Source: Mycobacterium sp. 852014-52450_SCH5900713
Lineage (GTDB): Bacteria > Actinomycetota > Actinomycetes > Mycobacteriales > Mycobacteriaceae
Reading direction: 5' to 3'
Length of the DNA stretch: 64,000 bases
NCBI RefSeq assembly: GCF_001667075.1
Contig: NZ_LZIL01000035.1
Location: 216,559 to 280,558, forward strand
How positions within the stretch are numbered: the first letter of the stretch is position 1; each line of letters opens with the position of its first letter. A program made the translations under genes and the position numbers. The notes under the pieces are model-generated. The model saw nothing but the letters and a program-made list of their open reading frames with translations, did no database searches and was not told where the DNA came from. Of the stretch, positions 1-10,973 are shown piece by piece.

Positions 1-344
1 GGCGCTACGACGCCTCGGGAGCGGTGGCCGTCGTGTCGCCGCCCAAGGAGACCCGCGAATTCGACGGTGTCACCTACGTTCTCGAACGGGCGATCCGCAC
101 GGACTTCGCGCTGGTGCACGCCTGGAAGGGCGACCGGCACGGCAACCTCGTCTACCACCGCGCCGCTGCCAACTTCAACCCGGACTGCGCGCAGGCCGGC
201 AGGATCACCATCGCCGAGGTGGAACACCTCGTCGAGCCGGGAGAGATCGACCCCGCTGCGGTGCACACCCCCGGTGTCTTCGTGCAACGAGTCGTGCATG
301 CGCCCGATCCCGCCAAGCCGATCGAGAAGCTGACGGTGCGCTGA
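1..344 (+). CDS. scoA: 3-oxoacid CoA-transferase subunit A, C-terminal part
   Basis: The gene enters from the left edge; the first complete codon is at 3 and the frame is open upstream, so the N-terminus is missing. The visible 114 or so residues are the C-terminal half of the alpha subunit of a succinyl-CoA:3-oxoacid CoA-transferase, with the family stretches [12 protein letters not shown] and [10 protein letters not shown]. The enzyme moves CoA from succinyl-CoA to acetoacetate in the cytoplasm, which makes ketone-body-type products of leucine breakdown usable. Its TGA stop overlaps the ATG of scoB by one base (TGATG), so the two subunits are coupled and would be made in equal amounts. Confidence 0.92.
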   Translation, partial: RYDASGAVAVVSPPKETREFDGVTYVLERAIRTDFALVHAWKGDRHGNLVYHRAAANFNPDCAQAGRITIAEVEHLVEPGEIDPAAVHTPGVFVQRVVHAPDPAKPIEKLTVR

Positions 345-994
345 TGCCATGGAGTAGAGAGGGTTTGGCCGCGCGGGTGGCCGCGGAATTGGAGGACGGT
401 CAATACGTCAACCTCGGTATCGGGATGCCCACCCTGGTCCCCAATCACATCCCGGCCGGCATCACCGTGGTCGTGCATTCGGAGAACGGCATCCTGGGCG
501 TGGGACCTTATCCGCGGCCCGAGGACGTCGATGCGGACCTGATCAACGCGGGCAAGGAGACGGTCACCACGTTGCCCGGCGCGGCCTTCTTCGGTTCCTC
601 GACCTCGTTCGGGATCATTCGCGGTGCGCACCTAGACGTCGCCGTGCTTGGGGCGATGCAGGTCTCGGCCACCGGTGATCTGGCCAACTGGATGATTCCC
701 GGAAAGATGGTCAAGGGCATGGGCGGTGCGATGGACCTGGTCCACGGCGCCCGCAAGGTGATCGCGATGATGGAGCACACCGCGCGCGACGGTAGCCCGA
801 AAATCGTTGAGCGATGCACGCTTCCGCTGACCGGCGCGGGCTGTGTCGACCGCATCATCACCGATCTGGCCGTCATCGATGTCCGTGACGACGGTTTGCA
901 CTTGGTCGAGACGGCGCCGGGCGTCTCGACCGACGAGGTGATCGACAAGACCGAACCGCCGCTTGTGCTGGCGACAACCGGGAGGCATTCGTGA
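344..994 (+). CDS. scoB: 3-oxoacid CoA-transferase subunit B
   Basis: This 216-residue beta subunit carries the catalytic glutamate in the family motif SENG (Glu47), the residue that forms the glutamyl-CoA thioester during CoA transfer. The glycine-rich stretch [13 protein letters not shown] precedes it, as in other class I CoA-transferases. The length fits the family. It overlaps scoA by one base and its TGA overlaps the GTG start of accD1 by four bases, so it sits inside a translationally coupled string. The context is leucine and ketogenic acyl-CoA degradation, where it would activate acetoacetate to acetoacetyl-CoA. Confidence 0.95.
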   Translation: MPWSREGLAARVAAELEDGQYVNLGIGMPTLVPNHIPAGITVVVHSENGILGVGPYPRPEDVDADLINAGKETVTTLPGAAFFGSSTSFGIIRGAHLDVAVLGAMQVSATGDLANWMIPGKMVKGMGGAMDLVHGARKVIAMMEHTARDGSPKIVERCTLPLTGAGCVDRIITDLAVIDVRDDGLHLVETAPGVSTDEVIDKTEPPLVLATTGRHS

Positions 995-2577
995 GTTCAT
1001 CCGTGATGACCGCTCCATCGTTCGCCGATGAGCACCGCGGGTTGGTCGGCGAGTTGAACGCCAGGCTGGCGGCTGCGGCACTGGGCGGCAACGAACGCGC
1101 GCGGGAGCGCCACGTCAGCCGCGGCAAGCTGCTGCCGCGCGAACGGGTGGATCGACTGCTCGACCCGGGCAGCCCGTTCTTGGAGCTCGCCCCGCTGGCC
1201 GCCAACGGCATGTACGACGACGAGTCCCCGGGGGCTGGGATCATCACCGGGATCGGCCGGGTGTCGGGACGTGAGTGTGTGATCGTCGCCAACGACGCCA
1301 CGGTCAAGGGCGGCACCTACTACCCGATGACGGTCAAAAAGCACCTGCGCGCACAGGAAGTCGCGCTCCAGAATCGCTTGCCCTGCATCTACCTGGTGGA
1401 CTCCGGCGGCGCCTTCCTGCCGCGCCAGGACGAGGTGTTTCCCGACCGCGAGCACTTCGGCCGAATCTTTTACAACCAGGCGACCATGAGCGCCAAGGAA
1501 ATTCCGCAGGTGGCCGCCGTCCTCGGATCGTGCACGGCCGGCGGCGCCTATGTGCCGGCCATGAGCGATGAGGCCGTCATCGTCCGCGAACAGGGCACCA
1601 TCTTTCTCGGCGGTCCGCCGCTGGTGAAGGCTGCGACCGGTGAGATCGTCTCGGCCGAAGACCTCGGCGGCGGCGACCTGCATTCGCGGGTCTCCGGGGT
1701 CACCGATCATCTTGCCGACGACGACGAGCACGCGTTGCGGATCGTCCGCGCGATCGCGGCAACCTTCGGACCGCGCGAGCCCAGCCAATGGGACGTGCTG
1801 CCTTCGGTCGAGCCGAAGCACGCGCAGGGCGAGCTCTACGATGTGGTACCGCCGGATCCGCGCGTGCCCTACGACGTGCACGAGGTCATCATGCGCCTGG
1901 TCGACGGCAGCGAATTCAGCGAATTCAAGGCCAACTACGGCAAGACGCTGGTGACCGCCTTCGCGCGCATCCACGGGCATCCCGTCGGCATCATCGCCAA
2001 CAACGGCGTGCTGTTCAGCGAATCCGCTTTGAAGGGCGCCCATTTCATCGAGCTGTGCGACAAGCGCAAAATTCCGCTGCTGTTTCTGCAGAACATCGCC
2101 GGGTTCATGGTCGGCCGCGACTACGAGGCCGGCGGCATCGCCAAACACGGCGCCAAGATGGTGACCGCCGTGGCCTGTGCCCGGGTACCCAAGCTGACCG
2201 TCGTGATCGGCGGATCGTATGGAGCGGGCAACTATTCGATGTGCGGACGGGCGTACTCCCCGCGCTTCCTGTGGATGTGGCCCAATGCGCGCATATCGGT
2301 CATGGGCGGCGAGCAGGCCGCCTCGGTGCTGGCCACGGTGCGCGGTGAGCAACTCGCCGCGGCCGGCAAACCGTGGCCGCCCGATGAGGAAGAGGCGTTC
2401 AAGGCGCCGATCCGCGCGCAATACGAGGACCAGGGCAACCCGTACTATTCGACCGCGCGCCTGTGGGACGACGGCATCATCGACCCGGCCGACACCAGAA
2501 CGGTTGTCGGGCTGGCGCTTTCGGTATGTGCCCATGCCCCGTTGGAGCCGGTCTCCTACGGCGTCTTCCGGATGTGA
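991..2577 (+). CDS. accD1: Acyl-CoA carboxylase carboxyltransferase subunit AccD1 (methylcrotonyl-CoA type)
   Basis: The 528-residue protein is a biotin-dependent carboxyltransferase with the two crotonase-like halves of the family; typical stretches are [13 protein letters not shown] in the N-terminal half and [16 protein letters not shown] in the C-terminal half. It transfers the carboxyl group from biotin on AccA1 to an acyl-CoA, known in mycobacteria to be 3-methylcrotonyl-CoA of the leucine pathway. The GTG start overlaps the scoB stop (GTGA), and its stop overlaps the accA1 start region. The pairing with accA1 and fadE19 supports the methylcrotonyl-CoA assignment over a lipid-synthesis carboxylase. 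Confidence 0.93.
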   Translation: MSSSVMTAPSFADEHRGLVGELNARLAAAALGGNERARERHVSRGKLLPRERVDRLLDPGSPFLELAPLAANGMYDDESPGAGIITGIGRVSGRECVIVANDATVKGGTYYPMTVKKHLRAQEVALQNRLPCIYLVDSGGAFLPRQDEVFPDREHFGRIFYNQATMSAKEIPQVAAVLGSCTAGGAYVPAMSDEAVIVREQGTIFLGGPPLVKAATGEIVSAEDLGGGDLHSRVSGVTDHLADDDEHALRIVRAIAATFGPREPSQWDVLPSVEPKHAQGELYDVVPPDPRVPYDVHEVIMRLVDGSEFSEFKANYGKTLVTAFARIHGHPVGIIANNGVLFSESALKGAHFIELCDKRKIPLLFLQNIAGFMVGRDYEAGGIAKHGAKMVTAVACARVPKLTVVIGGSYGAGNYSMCGRAYSPRFLWMWPNARISVMGGEQAASVLATVRGEQLAAAGKPWPPDEEEAFKAPIRAQYEDQGNPYYSTARLWDDGIIDPADTRTVVGLALSVCAHAPLEPVSYGVFRM

Positions 2578-2582
2578 TGACT

Positions 2583-4589
2583 ATGTTTGAAACCGTATTG
2601 GTAGCCAACCGCGGCGAGATCGCCGTCCGGGTAATGCGGACGCTGCGCCGGCTGGGCATCCGGTCGGTGGCGGTATACAGCGACCCCGACGCCAACGCCC
2701 GTCATGTCCTGGAGGCCGACACGGCCGTCCGCCTGGGTCCCGCCCCGGCCCGCGAGAGCTACCTCGACATCGGCAAGGTGCTGGATGCGGCGGCACGCAC
2801 CGGAGCTCAGGCTATCCATCCCGGCTACGGATTTCTTTCCGAGAACGCCGAATTCGCCGCCTCCTGCGAGCGTGCCGGCGTGGTGTTCCTGGGCCCGCCG
2901 GCACGGGCAATCCAGGTGATGGGCGACAAGATCACCGCCAAGAACGCGGTCGCCGCCTTCGACGTGCCGGTGGTGCCCGGTGTGGCCAAGCCCGGACTGA
3001 GCGACGACGAGTTGGTCGCGGCGGCCGAAGAAGTCGGATATCCGGTGTTGATCAAGCCGTCGGCGGGCGGTGGTGGCAAGGGCATGCGCCTGGTCGACGA
3101 TCCGAGCCGGCTGCGCGATGCCCTGCTCGGCGCCCGGCGGGAGGCCGCCTCGTCGTTCGGCGACGACACCCTGTTCCTCGAGCGATTCGTATTGCGCCCC
3201 AGGCACATCGAAGTGCAGGTTCTCGCCGATACCCACGGCAACGTGGTGCACCTCGGCGAGCGCGAGTGCAGCCTGCAACGCCGCCACCAGAAGGTGATCG
3301 AAGAGGCGCCCTCGCCGTTGCTCGACCCGCAGACCCGCGCCCGCATCGGAGCGGCTGCCTGCAACACGGCCCGCAGTGTCGATTACGTCGGCGCGGGCAC
3401 GGTGGAGTTCATCGTGTCCGCCGACCGGCCGGACGAATTCTTCTTCATGGAGATGAACACCCGGCTCCAGGTGGAACATCCGGTCACCGAAGCGGTTACC
3501 GGCCTGGACCTGGTGGAGTGGCAGCTCCGGGTGGCCGCGGGCGAGAAGCTGGGGTTCGCGCAGGACGACATCGAACTGCGGGGCCACGCGGTCGAGGCCC
3601 GGGTGTACGCCGAGGATCCCGCGCGGGGGTTCCTTCCCACCGGCGGCCGGGTCCTGCACGTCGCCGAACCCTCCGGCGCCGGCGTGCGGGTCGACTCCTC
3701 ACTGCTGGCGGGCACGCACGTCGGCAGCGACTACGACCCGATGCTGAGCAAGGTGATCGCCCACGGGGAGGACCGCGATGAAGCGCTGGCCAAACTCGAC
3801 GGGGCGCTGGCGCGGACCGCAATCCTGGGTGTGCAGACCAACATCGAATTCCTCCGGTTCCTGCTCGCCGACGAGCGGGTGCAGGCCGGTGACCTGGACA
3901 CGGCGCTGCTGGACGAACGCGTGGCGGACTTCGCGCCGATGCCGGCGCCCGACGACGTACTCGCCGCCGGCGGCCTCTACCGTCAGTGGGCGCTGGACCG
4001 TCGTGCCGCGGGCAACCCGTGGGCGGCGCCGACCGGATGGCGGGTCGGGGGCGCGCCGGCGCCCGTACGCACCGAGATGCAGACCCCGCTGCGCAGCGAG
4101 ACCGTGTCAGTATGGGGACCACCTAAGGACGCCCGGGTACAGGTCGGTGTGGGTGAGATCCATTCCGCGAGCGCGCAAGTCGACGGGGCGCGGATGGACG
4201 TCACGCTGGACGGGGTGCGCCGCGAATACCGCTGGGCCGAGGCCGACCGTCACCTGTGGATCGCCGACGAGCGGGGGGCGTGGCACCTGCGCGAGGCCGA
4301 GGAGCACAAGATCCACCGCGCGGCCGGTGCGCAGCAGGCCGAGATCCTCAGCCCCATGCCCGGCAGTGTGATCGCGGTGCAGGCCGCCTCCGGCGCCGAG
4401 GTAGCCGAGGGCGACGTGGTGGTGGTCGTGGAGGCGATGAAGATGGAACACTCGCTCCCCGCGCCGGTTTCGGGACGAGTGGAGCTCTTGGTGTCTGTCG
4501 GCGATCAGGTCACGGTCGACCAGGTGCTGGCCCGGCTGGTTCCCGAAGAGCCTGAAGCAGCAGCCGATTCGAGTAAGGACGAAACATGA
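2583..4589 (+). CDS. accA1: Acetyl/propionyl/methylcrotonyl-CoA carboxylase alpha chain AccA1 (biotin carboxylase + BCCP)
   Basis: This 668-residue protein has an N-terminal biotin carboxylase domain (residues 1 to about 445) with the ATP-grasp loop AGGGGKGMR and the signature [14 protein letters not shown], a middle linker domain, and a C-terminal biotinyl domain. The biotinylated lysine is Lys620 in EAMKMEH. I start it at the ATG of [16 protein letters not shown]; another ATG lies two codons upstream at 2577 and overlaps the accD1 stop, so the exact start is uncertain by two residues. It carboxylates biotin using ATP and bicarbonate for AccD1. Its stop overlaps the fadE19 start (ATGA). Confidence 0.95.
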   Translation: MFETVLVANRGEIAVRVMRTLRRLGIRSVAVYSDPDANARHVLEADTAVRLGPAPARESYLDIGKVLDAAARTGAQAIHPGYGFLSENAEFAASCERAGVVFLGPPARAIQVMGDKITAKNAVAAFDVPVVPGVAKPGLSDDELVAAAEEVGYPVLIKPSAGGGGKGMRLVDDPSRLRDALLGARREAASSFGDDTLFLERFVLRPRHIEVQVLADTHGNVVHLGERECSLQRRHQKVIEEAPSPLLDPQTRARIGAAACNTARSVDYVGAGTVEFIVSADRPDEFFFMEMNTRLQVEHPVTEAVTGLDLVEWQLRVAAGEKLGFAQDDIELRGHAVEARVYAEDPARGFLPTGGRVLHVAEPSGAGVRVDSSLLAGTHVGSDYDPMLSKVIAHGEDRDEALAKLDGALARTAILGVQTNIEFLRFLLADERVQAGDLDTALLDERVADFAPMPAPDDVLAAGGLYRQWALDRRAAGNPWAAPTGWRVGGAPAPVRTEMQTPLRSETVSVWGPPKDARVQVGVGEIHSASAQVDGARMDVTLDGVRREYRWAEADRHLWIADERGAWHLREAEEHKIHRAAGAQQAEILSPMPGSVIAVQAASGAEVAEGDVVVVVEAMKMEHSLPAPVSGRVELLVSVGDQVTVDQVLARLVPEEPEAAADSSKDET

Positions 4590-5752
4590 CGACATCGATT
4601 ACCGCGGGAACGCTACCCAAGGAATATCAGGATCTTCGCGACACGGTGGCCGAGTTCGCGCGCGCCGTCGTCGCCCCCGTATCGGCCAAACACGACGAAG
4701 AGCACAGCTTCCCGTACGAGGTCGTCGCCAAGATGGGCGAGATGGGGTTGTTCGGCCTGCCATTCCCCGAGGAGTACGGCGGCATGGGCGGTGACTACTT
4801 CGCGCTATCGCTGGCGCTCGAGGAACTCGGCAAGTTCGACCAGTCGGTGGCGATCACCCTCGAGGCCGGCGTCAGCCTCGGCGCGATGCCGATCTACCGC
4901 TTCGGCTCCGAGGAACAGAAAGCCAAATGGCTGCCGGACCTGACGGCCGGCCGGGCCCTGGCCGCCTTCGGGCTCACCGAGCCGGGCGCCGGTTCCGACG
5001 CGGGCGCCACCCGGACCACGGCCCGGCTCGACGGCGGCGAGTGGGTGATCAACGGCAGCAAGCAGTTCATCACCAATTCCGGTACCGACATCACGAAGCT
5101 GGTCACCGTCACCGCGGTCACCGGCACCGTTGCCGATGGCAAAAAGGAGATCTCGACGATCATCGTGCCCAACGGCACACCGGGATTCACCGTCGAGCCG
5201 GTCTACAGCAAGGTCGGCTGGAACGCCTCGGACACCCACCCGTTGAGCTTCGCCGACGCGCGCGTCCCGGAGGAGAACCTCCTGGGCCCCCGCGGCACCG
5301 GCTACGCAAACTTCCTGTCCATCCTGGACGAGGGCCGCATTGCGATCGCCGCGCTGTCGACCGGCGCCGCGCAGGGCTGCGTCGACGAGAGCGTGAACTA
5401 CGCCAAGGAACGCCAGTCCTTCGGGCAGCCGATAGGCTCGTATCAGGCGATCAGCTTCAAGATCGCGCGGATGGAAGCACGCGCTCACGTCGCGCGGACG
5501 GCCTACTACGACGCGGCCGCGAAGATGTTGGCCGGCAAGCCATTCAAGAAGGAGGCGGCCATCGCGAAGATGATCGCGTCGGAAGCGGCGATGGACAATG
5601 CGCGTGACGCCACGCAAATCCACGGCGGGTACGGCTTCATGAACGAGTATCCCGTGGCGCGTCACTACCGCGACAGCAAGATCCTCGAAATCGGTGAGGG
5701 GACCACCGAGGTCCAGCTGATGCTCATCGCTCGATCGCTGGGGCTGTCATGA
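4586..5752 (+). CDS. fadE19: Acyl-CoA dehydrogenase FadE19
   Basis: The 388-residue flavoprotein has the three-part acyl-CoA dehydrogenase fold: the FAD-contacting stretch [13 protein letters not shown], the middle beta domain, and the C-terminal helical signature [19 protein letters not shown]. The catalytic base is Glu371 in GEGTTEVQ. It oxidises a short branched acyl-CoA to the 2,3-enoyl-CoA with electrons going to electron-transfer flavoprotein. Next to accA1 and accD1, isovaleryl-CoA is the most likely substrate. ATGA overlaps join it to both accA1 and the MaoC gene. Confidence 0.93.
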   Translation: MTTSITAGTLPKEYQDLRDTVAEFARAVVAPVSAKHDEEHSFPYEVVAKMGEMGLFGLPFPEEYGGMGGDYFALSLALEELGKFDQSVAITLEAGVSLGAMPIYRFGSEEQKAKWLPDLTAGRALAAFGLTEPGAGSDAGATRTTARLDGGEWVINGSKQFITNSGTDITKLVTVTAVTGTVADGKKEISTIIVPNGTPGFTVEPVYSKVGWNASDTHPLSFADARVPEENLLGPRGTGYANFLSILDEGRIAIAALSTGAAQGCVDESVNYAKERQSFGQPIGSYQAISFKIARMEARAHVARTAYYDAAAKMLAGKPFKKEAAIAKMIASEAAMDNARDATQIHGGYGFMNEYPVARHYRDSKILEIGEGTTEVQLMLIARSLGLS

Positions 5753-6246
5753 CGGACCGCAAGTCGATCATCCAGCGGGGCCTGTGGTTCGAGGAATTCG
5801 AGATCGGCACGACGTATCTACACCGGCCCGGCCGGACCATCACCGAGGCCGACAACGTCTTGTTCACCACGCTGACCATGAACACCCAGTCGCTGCACCT
5901 GGATGCGGCGTGGGCCGCCGAGCAGCCCGGCTTTCGGGGCGAGCGGCTGGTGAACTCGATGTTCACCCTGTCCACGCTGGTCGGACTGTCGGTCTCGCAG
6001 CTGACGCTGGGCACCATCGTCGCCAACCTCGGCTTCTCCGAGGTGTCGTTCCCCAAGCCGGTCTTCCACGGCGACACTCTCTACGCGGAGACCGTGTGCA
6101 CCGCCAAGCGGGAGTCGAAGAGCCGGCCCGGCGAAGGGATCGTCACCCTCGAGCACACCGGGCGCAACCAGCATGGCGACATAGTCGCGCGAGCCGCGCG
6201 CACAACTCTGGTCCAGAAACGCCCGAGCGACGAGGAGGCCGAGTGA
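5749..6246 (+). CDS. MaoC-like (R)-specific enoyl-CoA hydratase, itaconyl/mesaconyl-CoA hydratase type
   Basis: The 165-residue hot-dog protein resembles the single-domain mesaconyl/itaconyl-CoA hydratases, with [18 protein letters not shown] and a conserved histidine at position 50. In classical MaoC hydratases the catalytic motif is GDxNPxH; here the corresponding stretch is MNTQSLH, so the usual aspartate position is Asn45 while the histidine is kept. The same change is typical, as far as I recall, of the mesaconyl-CoA hydratase branch. It is the Rv2499c equivalent and is coupled to the CitE-like lyase, matching a hydratase-lyase pair for itaconyl-CoA dissimilation and leucine breakdown. 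Confidence 0.85.
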   Translation: MTDRKSIIQRGLWFEEFEIGTTYLHRPGRTITEADNVLFTTLTMNTQSLHLDAAWAAEQPGFRGERLVNSMFTLSTLVGLSVSQLTLGTIVANLGFSEVSFPKPVFHGDTLYAETVCTAKRESKSRPGEGIVTLEHTGRNQHGDIVARAARTTLVQKRPSDEEAE

Positions 6247-7064
6247 ACCTGCAAGCCGCCGGCCCGGGTTGGTTGTTCTGCCCCGCGGACCGCCCCGAGC
6301 GGTTCGCGAAGGCCGCCGCCGCGGCCGACGTGGTGATCCTCGACCTCGAGGACGGCGTGGCCCAAGCGGACAAGCCGGCCGCGCGCAAGGCGCTGCGGGA
6401 GACCCCGCTGGATCCCGAGCGCACCGTGGTGCGCGTCAACGCGGCCGGCACCCAGGAGCACGGCCGCGACCTGGATGCCCTGGCCGAGACCCCCTACACG
6501 ACGGTGATGCTGTCGAAGACGGAGTCGGCCGCGCAGGTGTCGGCGCTGGCGCCGCGCGACGTCATCGCGCTGATCGAGACCCCCCGTGGGGCGGTCTTCA
6601 GCACCGAGATCGCCGCCGCCGAGGGGACCGTCGCAATGATGTGGGGCGCCGAGGATCTCGTCGCGGCCCTCGGCGGCAGCTCCAGCCGCCTGGCCGACGG
6701 CACCTACCGCGACTTCGCCCGCCACGTCCGGTCCACGGTCCTGCTGGCGGCGTCCACCTTCGGCCGGGCCGCGCTCGACGCGGTGCATCTGGACATCCGC
6801 GACGTCGACGGGTTACGCGCGGAAGCCGACGATGCCGTCGCGGTGGGCTTCCACGGGACCGTCTGCATCCACCCCACCCAAATTTCCGTCGTGCGAGACG
6901 CCTATCGCCCCAGTGAGGAGAAAGTCGACTGGGCCCGAAGGGTATTGGACGCGGCGCGGACCGAACGCGGCGTTTTCGCGTTCGAGGGACAGATGGTGGA
7001 CTCGCCGGTGCTCAAGCATGCGGAAATGCTGGTGCGCCGGGCGGAGCAGTCCGCCGCGGGGTGA
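6243..7064 (+). CDS. citE: CitE-like (S)-citramalyl-CoA / hydroxyacyl-CoA lyase
   Basis: A 273-residue HpcH/HpaI aldolase family TIM barrel with [19 protein letters not shown] and [13 protein letters not shown], which carry the metal- and substrate-binding acids. I chose the GTG at 6243, which overlaps the MaoC stop in a GTGA. Free-standing CitE proteins lack the citrate lyase complex; the M. tuberculosis equivalent Rv2498c has been described as a stereospecific hydroxyacyl-CoA lyase acting in leucine catabolism and itaconate detoxification. It closes the coupled cluster. The next gene starts 202 bases later, so a separate promoter is likely there. Confidence 0.9.
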   Translation: MNLQAAGPGWLFCPADRPERFAKAAAAADVVILDLEDGVAQADKPAARKALRETPLDPERTVVRVNAAGTQEHGRDLDALAETPYTTVMLSKTESAAQVSALAPRDVIALIETPRGAVFSTEIAAAEGTVAMMWGAEDLVAALGGSSSRLADGTYRDFARHVRSTVLLAASTFGRAALDAVHLDIRDVDGLRAEADDAVAVGFHGTVCIHPTQISVVRDAYRPSEEKVDWARRVLDAARTERGVFAFEGQMVDSPVLKHAEMLVRRAEQSAAG

Positions 7065-7266
7065 CCGTCGAAAGCCGCCCGGCCCGCGGCGCCACTGGGC
7101 GCGACACGTGCGCGATCACCGCGGTCTCTTCACATTTGAGCGCATAATGGTGAGTACGCCAGTGTCGCGGCGAGCGGAGCCTTTCGTGTAGCTGGCGATC
7201 GACTTCGGCTCGCGGTGGGTCCCGGCTGTGGCTGTGACCCCTGCGGCACCGAGGTAGGGAGACGGT
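7065..7266 (+). promoter_or_regulatory. Intergenic region upstream of bkdA
   Basis: These 202 bases separate the scoA-citE string from bkdABC and are the first clear gap in the cluster. A sigma-A-like -10 hexamer CATAAT lies at 7143-7148. A TTCACA at 7129-7134 is too close to serve as its -35. A purine-rich stretch before 7267 contains AGGGAGACGGT as the likely ribosome site. I saw no convincing operator palindrome. A promoter for bkdABC here is inferred from the gap plus the -10 match only. Confidence 0.35.
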
Positions 7267-8367
7267 ATGGCGACGGTGCCTCAACTGCCGATGACCGTCG
7301 ACCTCGAGCCGGTGCAACTCGTCGCCGCGGACGGGACACCGACGCCCGAGCCCCGCTATGGCCGTGACCTTCCCGTCGAGACACTGTGCTGGCTCTACGA
7401 GATGATGGTCGTCACCCGCGAGCTGGACACCGAGTTCATCAACCTGAAGCGCCAGGGAGAGCTGGCGTTGTTCGCGTCGTGCCGCGGTCAGGAAGCCGCC
7501 CAGGTGGGCGCGGCCACCTGTCTGCGTAAGACGGACTGGCTGTTTCCGCAATACCGTGAGCTTGGCGTCTACCTCGTGCGCGGCATCCCGCCCGGCCACG
7601 TCGGCGCGGTGTGGCGTGGAACCTGGCATGGCGGACTGGAATTCACCAAGAAGTGCTGCGCCCCGACCTCGATCCCGATCGGCACCCAGACCCTGCACGC
7701 CGTCGGGGCGGCGATGGCCGCGCAACGCCTCGGCGAGGATTCGGTCACGGTGGCCTTCCTCGGCGACGGCGCGACCAGCGTGGGCGACGTACATGAGGCG
7801 CTGAACTTCGCGGCCGTGTTCGCCACGCCGTGTGTGTTCTTCGTGCAGAACAACCAATGGGCAATCTCGGTGCCGATCCACAAACAAACCGCGGCACCAT
7901 CCATCGCGCACAAGGCAATCGGCTACGGCATGCCCGGGATACGAGTGGACGGCAACGACGTGCTGGCCTGCTACGCGGTGATGGCCGAGGCCGCCGCGCG
8001 CGCCCGGGCCGGCGGTGGTCCGACCCTGATCGAGGCGGTCACCTACCGGCTCGGCCCGCACACCACCTCGGATGATCCCAGCCGCTACCGGACCCAGGAG
8101 GAGGTGGACCGCTGGTCGGCGCTCGACCCGATCCCGCGCTACCGCACTTACCTGCAAGGTCAGGGATTGTGGTCGAACCGCCTCGAGGACCGCGTCGCCG
8201 CCCGCTCGAAGCGGATGCGCACCGAACTGCGCGACGCGGTGTTCGGTGCACCCGATTTCGACATCGACGAGGTGTTCACCACGGTGTACGCCGAGATCAC
8301 GCCGGGGCTGCAGGCGCAACGCCAAGCGCTGCGGGCCGAACTCGACCGAAGCGATGGGGAGGCCTGA
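7267..8367 (+). CDS. bkdA: Branched-chain 2-oxoacid dehydrogenase E1 component, alpha subunit
   Basis: The 366-residue protein carries the thiamine diphosphate motif GDGATSVGDVHEALNFA followed by NNQWAIS, and the phosphorylation-loop-like region YRLGPHTTSDDPSRYR typical of E1-alpha subunits that bind branched-chain substrates. It decarboxylates the 2-oxoacids derived from leucine, isoleucine and valine and passes the acyl group to the lipoyl domain of BkdC. The stop is directly followed by the bkdB ATG. M. tuberculosis genes in this position were first called pdhABC but act as the branched-chain complex; the catabolic neighbours support that reading. Confidence 0.93.
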   Translation: MATVPQLPMTVDLEPVQLVAADGTPTPEPRYGRDLPVETLCWLYEMMVVTRELDTEFINLKRQGELALFASCRGQEAAQVGAATCLRKTDWLFPQYRELGVYLVRGIPPGHVGAVWRGTWHGGLEFTKKCCAPTSIPIGTQTLHAVGAAMAAQRLGEDSVTVAFLGDGATSVGDVHEALNFAAVFATPCVFFVQNNQWAISVPIHKQTAAPSIAHKAIGYGMPGIRVDGNDVLACYAVMAEAAARARAGGGPTLIEAVTYRLGPHTTSDDPSRYRTQEEVDRWSALDPIPRYRTYLQGQGLWSNRLEDRVAARSKRMRTELRDAVFGAPDFDIDEVFTTVYAEITPGLQAQRQALRAELDRSDGEA

Positions 8368-9417
8368 ATGACTCAGCTCGCTGATCGCCCGGCGAGCCCC
8401 GGTGACACCCTCACCGCCACAACGGAGAACGCCGGCGCGCAGTCGCTGACCATGGTGCAGGCGCTCAACCGTGCCCTGGTTGACGCGATGGCCGCCGACG
8501 ACCGGGTGCTGGTGTTCGGCGAAGACGTCTCGGTCGAGGGCGGGGTGTTCCGGGTAACCGAAGGGCTGGCCCAAACGTTCGGCGAGCAGCGCTGTTTCGA
8601 CACGCCGCTGGCGGAGTCCGCCATCATCGGGATCGCGGTGGGACTGGCGCTACGCGGGTTTGTGCCGGTTCCGGAAATTCAGTTCGACGGCTTTTCCTAC
8701 CCGGCCTTCGATCAGGTGGTCAGCCATCTGGCGAAGTACCGCACCCGCACCCGCGGCGAGATCAACATGCCGGTGACGGTGCGGATCCCGTCGTTCGGCG
8801 GAATCGGTGCCGCTGAACATCATTCGGATTCCACCGAATCGTATTGGGCGCATACCGCGGGCCTGAAAGTTGTGGTTCCGTCCAGCCCGGCCGACGCGTA
8901 CTGGCTGCTTCGCCATGCGATCTCTTGCCCGGATCCGGTGATGTATCTCGAGCCGAAGCGGCGCTATCAGGTCCGCGGCGATGTCGACACCGAGCGGCCC
9001 GAACCGCCGATCGGACGGGCGGCGGTGCGCCGGCCCGGCTCCGACGTCACCGTCGTGACCTACGGCAGCTTGGTCAGCACCGCGGTCGGCGCCGCGGAAG
9101 AGGCGCAGCGGCAACGTGGTTGGAGCCTGGAGGTCATTGACCTGCGGTCACTGGTCCCGTTGGATTTCGATACGGTGGCGGAGTCGATTCACCGGACCGG
9201 ACGCTGTGTGGTGATGCACGAGGGGCCGCGCAGCCTGGGATACGGCGCCGGGTTGGCCGCCCGGATCCAAGAGGAGATGTTCTACGAACTGGAGGCGCCG
9301 GTGTTGCGCGCCTGTGGATTTGACACTCCCTACCCGCCCGCGCGACTGGAGCGATTGTGGCTACCCGGGCCCGACCGGCTGCTGGACTGCGTCGAGCGTG
9401 CGTTGGGACAGCCATGA
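8368..9417 (+). CDS. bkdB: Branched-chain 2-oxoacid dehydrogenase E1 component, beta subunit
   Basis: A 349-residue transketolase-like beta subunit. The pyrimidine-binding domain shows [20 protein letters not shown] and [16 protein letters not shown], where the family's TPP-contacting glutamate lies, and the C-terminal domain shows [14 protein letters not shown]. It forms the alpha2beta2 E1 with BkdA. It begins immediately after the bkdA stop and its TGA overlaps the bkdC ATG (ATGA), so all three subunits are coupled. Confidence 0.94.
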   Translation: MTQLADRPASPGDTLTATTENAGAQSLTMVQALNRALVDAMAADDRVLVFGEDVSVEGGVFRVTEGLAQTFGEQRCFDTPLAESAIIGIAVGLALRGFVPVPEIQFDGFSYPAFDQVVSHLAKYRTRTRGEINMPVTVRIPSFGGIGAAEHHSDSTESYWAHTAGLKVVVPSSPADAYWLLRHAISCPDPVMYLEPKRRYQVRGDVDTERPEPPIGRAAVRRPGSDVTVVTYGSLVSTAVGAAEEAQRQRGWSLEVIDLRSLVPLDFDTVAESIHRTGRCVVMHEGPRSLGYGAGLAARIQEEMFYELEAPVLRACGFDTPYPPARLERLWLPGPDRLLDCVERALGQP

Positions 9418-10577
9418 GCGCCGACGAGCGGGTCAAGTCGTTCCGGGTTCCCGACCTCGGGGAGGGATTGCAGGAAGTGACGGTGACGCACTGGAACGTC
9501 GCCGCGGGCGACGACGTCGAGCTCAACCAGGTGCTTTGCTCCGTCGAGACCGCCAAGGCGGAGGTGGAACTGCCCAGCCCGTATGCGGGGCGCATCGTCG
9601 AAACCCACGGTGGCGAAGGCGATGTGCTCCCGGTGGGCGCGGTGCTGGTGCGCATCGACAGCGCGCCGCTGAACGGCGACGTCCCCGCGGCCTCCGAGCA
9701 GCTGCCCACGTTGGTCGGCTACGGCGCCGACGCCGGCATCGACGTCAGCCGGCGGAGCGGCCGCCCGCGCGCGGCCCCGCCGACCCGCAAATTGGCCAAG
9801 GAGCTGATGGTCGACCTACGCTCGCTGCAGCGCGATCCCGACGACATCATCACCCGCGCGGACGTGCTGGCGGCGGCTGACCAGAACGTGGCCGACGTTC
9901 GACCCGTCCGCGGCGTGCACGCCCGGATGGCCGACAAAATGACGGCTTCGCACCGGGAGATCCCGGCCGCCAAAGTCAGCGTCGCGGTTGACTGTACCGA
10001 GTTGTTGAGGCTGTCCGACCTGGCGTCGGCAGAGCAGCGGATCACGCCGTTCGTCCTGACAATGCGAATGCTGGTAATTGCGCTGCGCCACAACGAAATC
10101 CTCAACTCGTCGTGGGTCGACTCGCCCGAGGGTCCGCAGATTCGCATCGATCAGCGAGTGCACCTGGGATTCGGAGTGGCCACCACACGCGGGCTCCTGG
10201 TCCCCGTGATCACCGACGCGCACAACATGACCACCCGCCAACTGGCCACGCGGGCAGCCGAATTGATCACCGGCGCGCGGGAAGGCACGCTCACGCCGGG
10301 GGAGCTGCGCGGCTCCACCTTCACCGTGTCGAACTTCGGGGCACTGGGCGCCGACGACGGCGTGCCGGTGATCAACCATCCCGAAGCGGCCATCCTGGGG
10401 ATGGGGTCGATCAAGCCGCGCCCGGTGGCGATCGGGGATCAGGTCTTGGTACGCCCGACGATGACGCTGACGTGCGTGTTCGACCACCGCGTCGCCGACG
10501 GCGCGCAGGCGGCCCGGTTCGTCACCGAGCTGAGGGACTTGATCGAGTCACCGGCGACCGCGTTGATCGACCTGTAA
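9414..10577 (+). CDS. bkdC: Branched-chain 2-oxoacid dehydrogenase E2 (lipoamide acyltransferase)
   Basis: This 387-residue acyltransferase has one N-terminal lipoyl domain with the lipoylated lysine in [12 protein letters not shown], a linker, a peripheral subunit-binding domain ([14 protein letters not shown]), and a C-terminal catalytic domain ending in the active-site motif DHRVADGAQ. It transfers the branched acyl group from lipoamide to CoA and forms the core of the complex. No E3 gene is adjacent; mycobacteria use the shared Lpd encoded elsewhere. The ATG at 9414 overlaps bkdB by four bases. Confidence 0.94.
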   Translation: MSADERVKSFRVPDLGEGLQEVTVTHWNVAAGDDVELNQVLCSVETAKAEVELPSPYAGRIVETHGGEGDVLPVGAVLVRIDSAPLNGDVPAASEQLPTLVGYGADAGIDVSRRSGRPRAAPPTRKLAKELMVDLRSLQRDPDDIITRADVLAAADQNVADVRPVRGVHARMADKMTASHREIPAAKVSVAVDCTELLRLSDLASAEQRITPFVLTMRMLVIALRHNEILNSSWVDSPEGPQIRIDQRVHLGFGVATTRGLLVPVITDAHNMTTRQLATRAAELITGAREGTLTPGELRGSTFTVSNFGALGADDGVPVINHPEAAILGMGSIKPRPVAIGDQVLVRPTMTLTCVFDHRVADGAQAARFVTELRDLIESPATALIDL

Positions 10578-10581
10578 AACC

Positions 10582-10872
10582 TCACGGGTGCGGCGGAACG
10601 GGGCACCAGAACAGGCCGCAGTTGAAGCTCGGCGCCCGCGAAGGCGGCGGTGGCGGGTACGCGGGCGGGTTGTCGGTATCCCAGCACTGATTCCAGTACT
10701 TGTTCTCACCCCATGCCGGGTTCCACGGCTGGTTGGGGCACCAATACACCTGCGGCGCCGGGCTTGGCTGGGCGTGTGCCGTTCCGGCGACCAGCGCGAA
10801 GCCGGCCGTCGCGAGGCCGCTGGACAGAAGGACGCCGGAAACGGCGCGGGTGAGGGTACGGGTGACTTGCAC
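10582..10872 (-). CDS. Small secreted Trp/Pro/Cys-rich protein
   Basis: The likely start is the GTG at 10872, giving 96 residues that begin with arginines, a hydrophobic core (VSGVLLSSGLATAGFALVAG) and an AHA cleavage site. The mature part of about 60 residues is rich in Trp, Asn and Pro, with four cysteines (VYWCPNQPW, WNQCWDTD, NCGLFWCP). An upstream ATG at 10926 in the same frame would add 18 residues before the signal peptide. It is convergent with bkdC with only four bases between stops. Small proteins of this type are common in mycobacteria and have no assigned function; export to the envelope or medium is inferred from the signal peptide. Confidence 0.7.
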   Translation of the reverse strand: MQVTRTLTRAVSGVLLSSGLATAGFALVAGTAHAQPSPAPQVYWCPNQPWNPAWGENKYWNQCWDTDNPPAYPPPPPSRAPSFNCGLFWCPVPPHP

Positions 10873-10973
10873 GCTGCACGTCCTTTGTTCATGCGCCAGG
10901 GAGGTTGGCGTCTTCGCAGCAATCACACAATGTGTGCTCTGCTACCGATCCCAACCTGTTGACCATCATGGCA

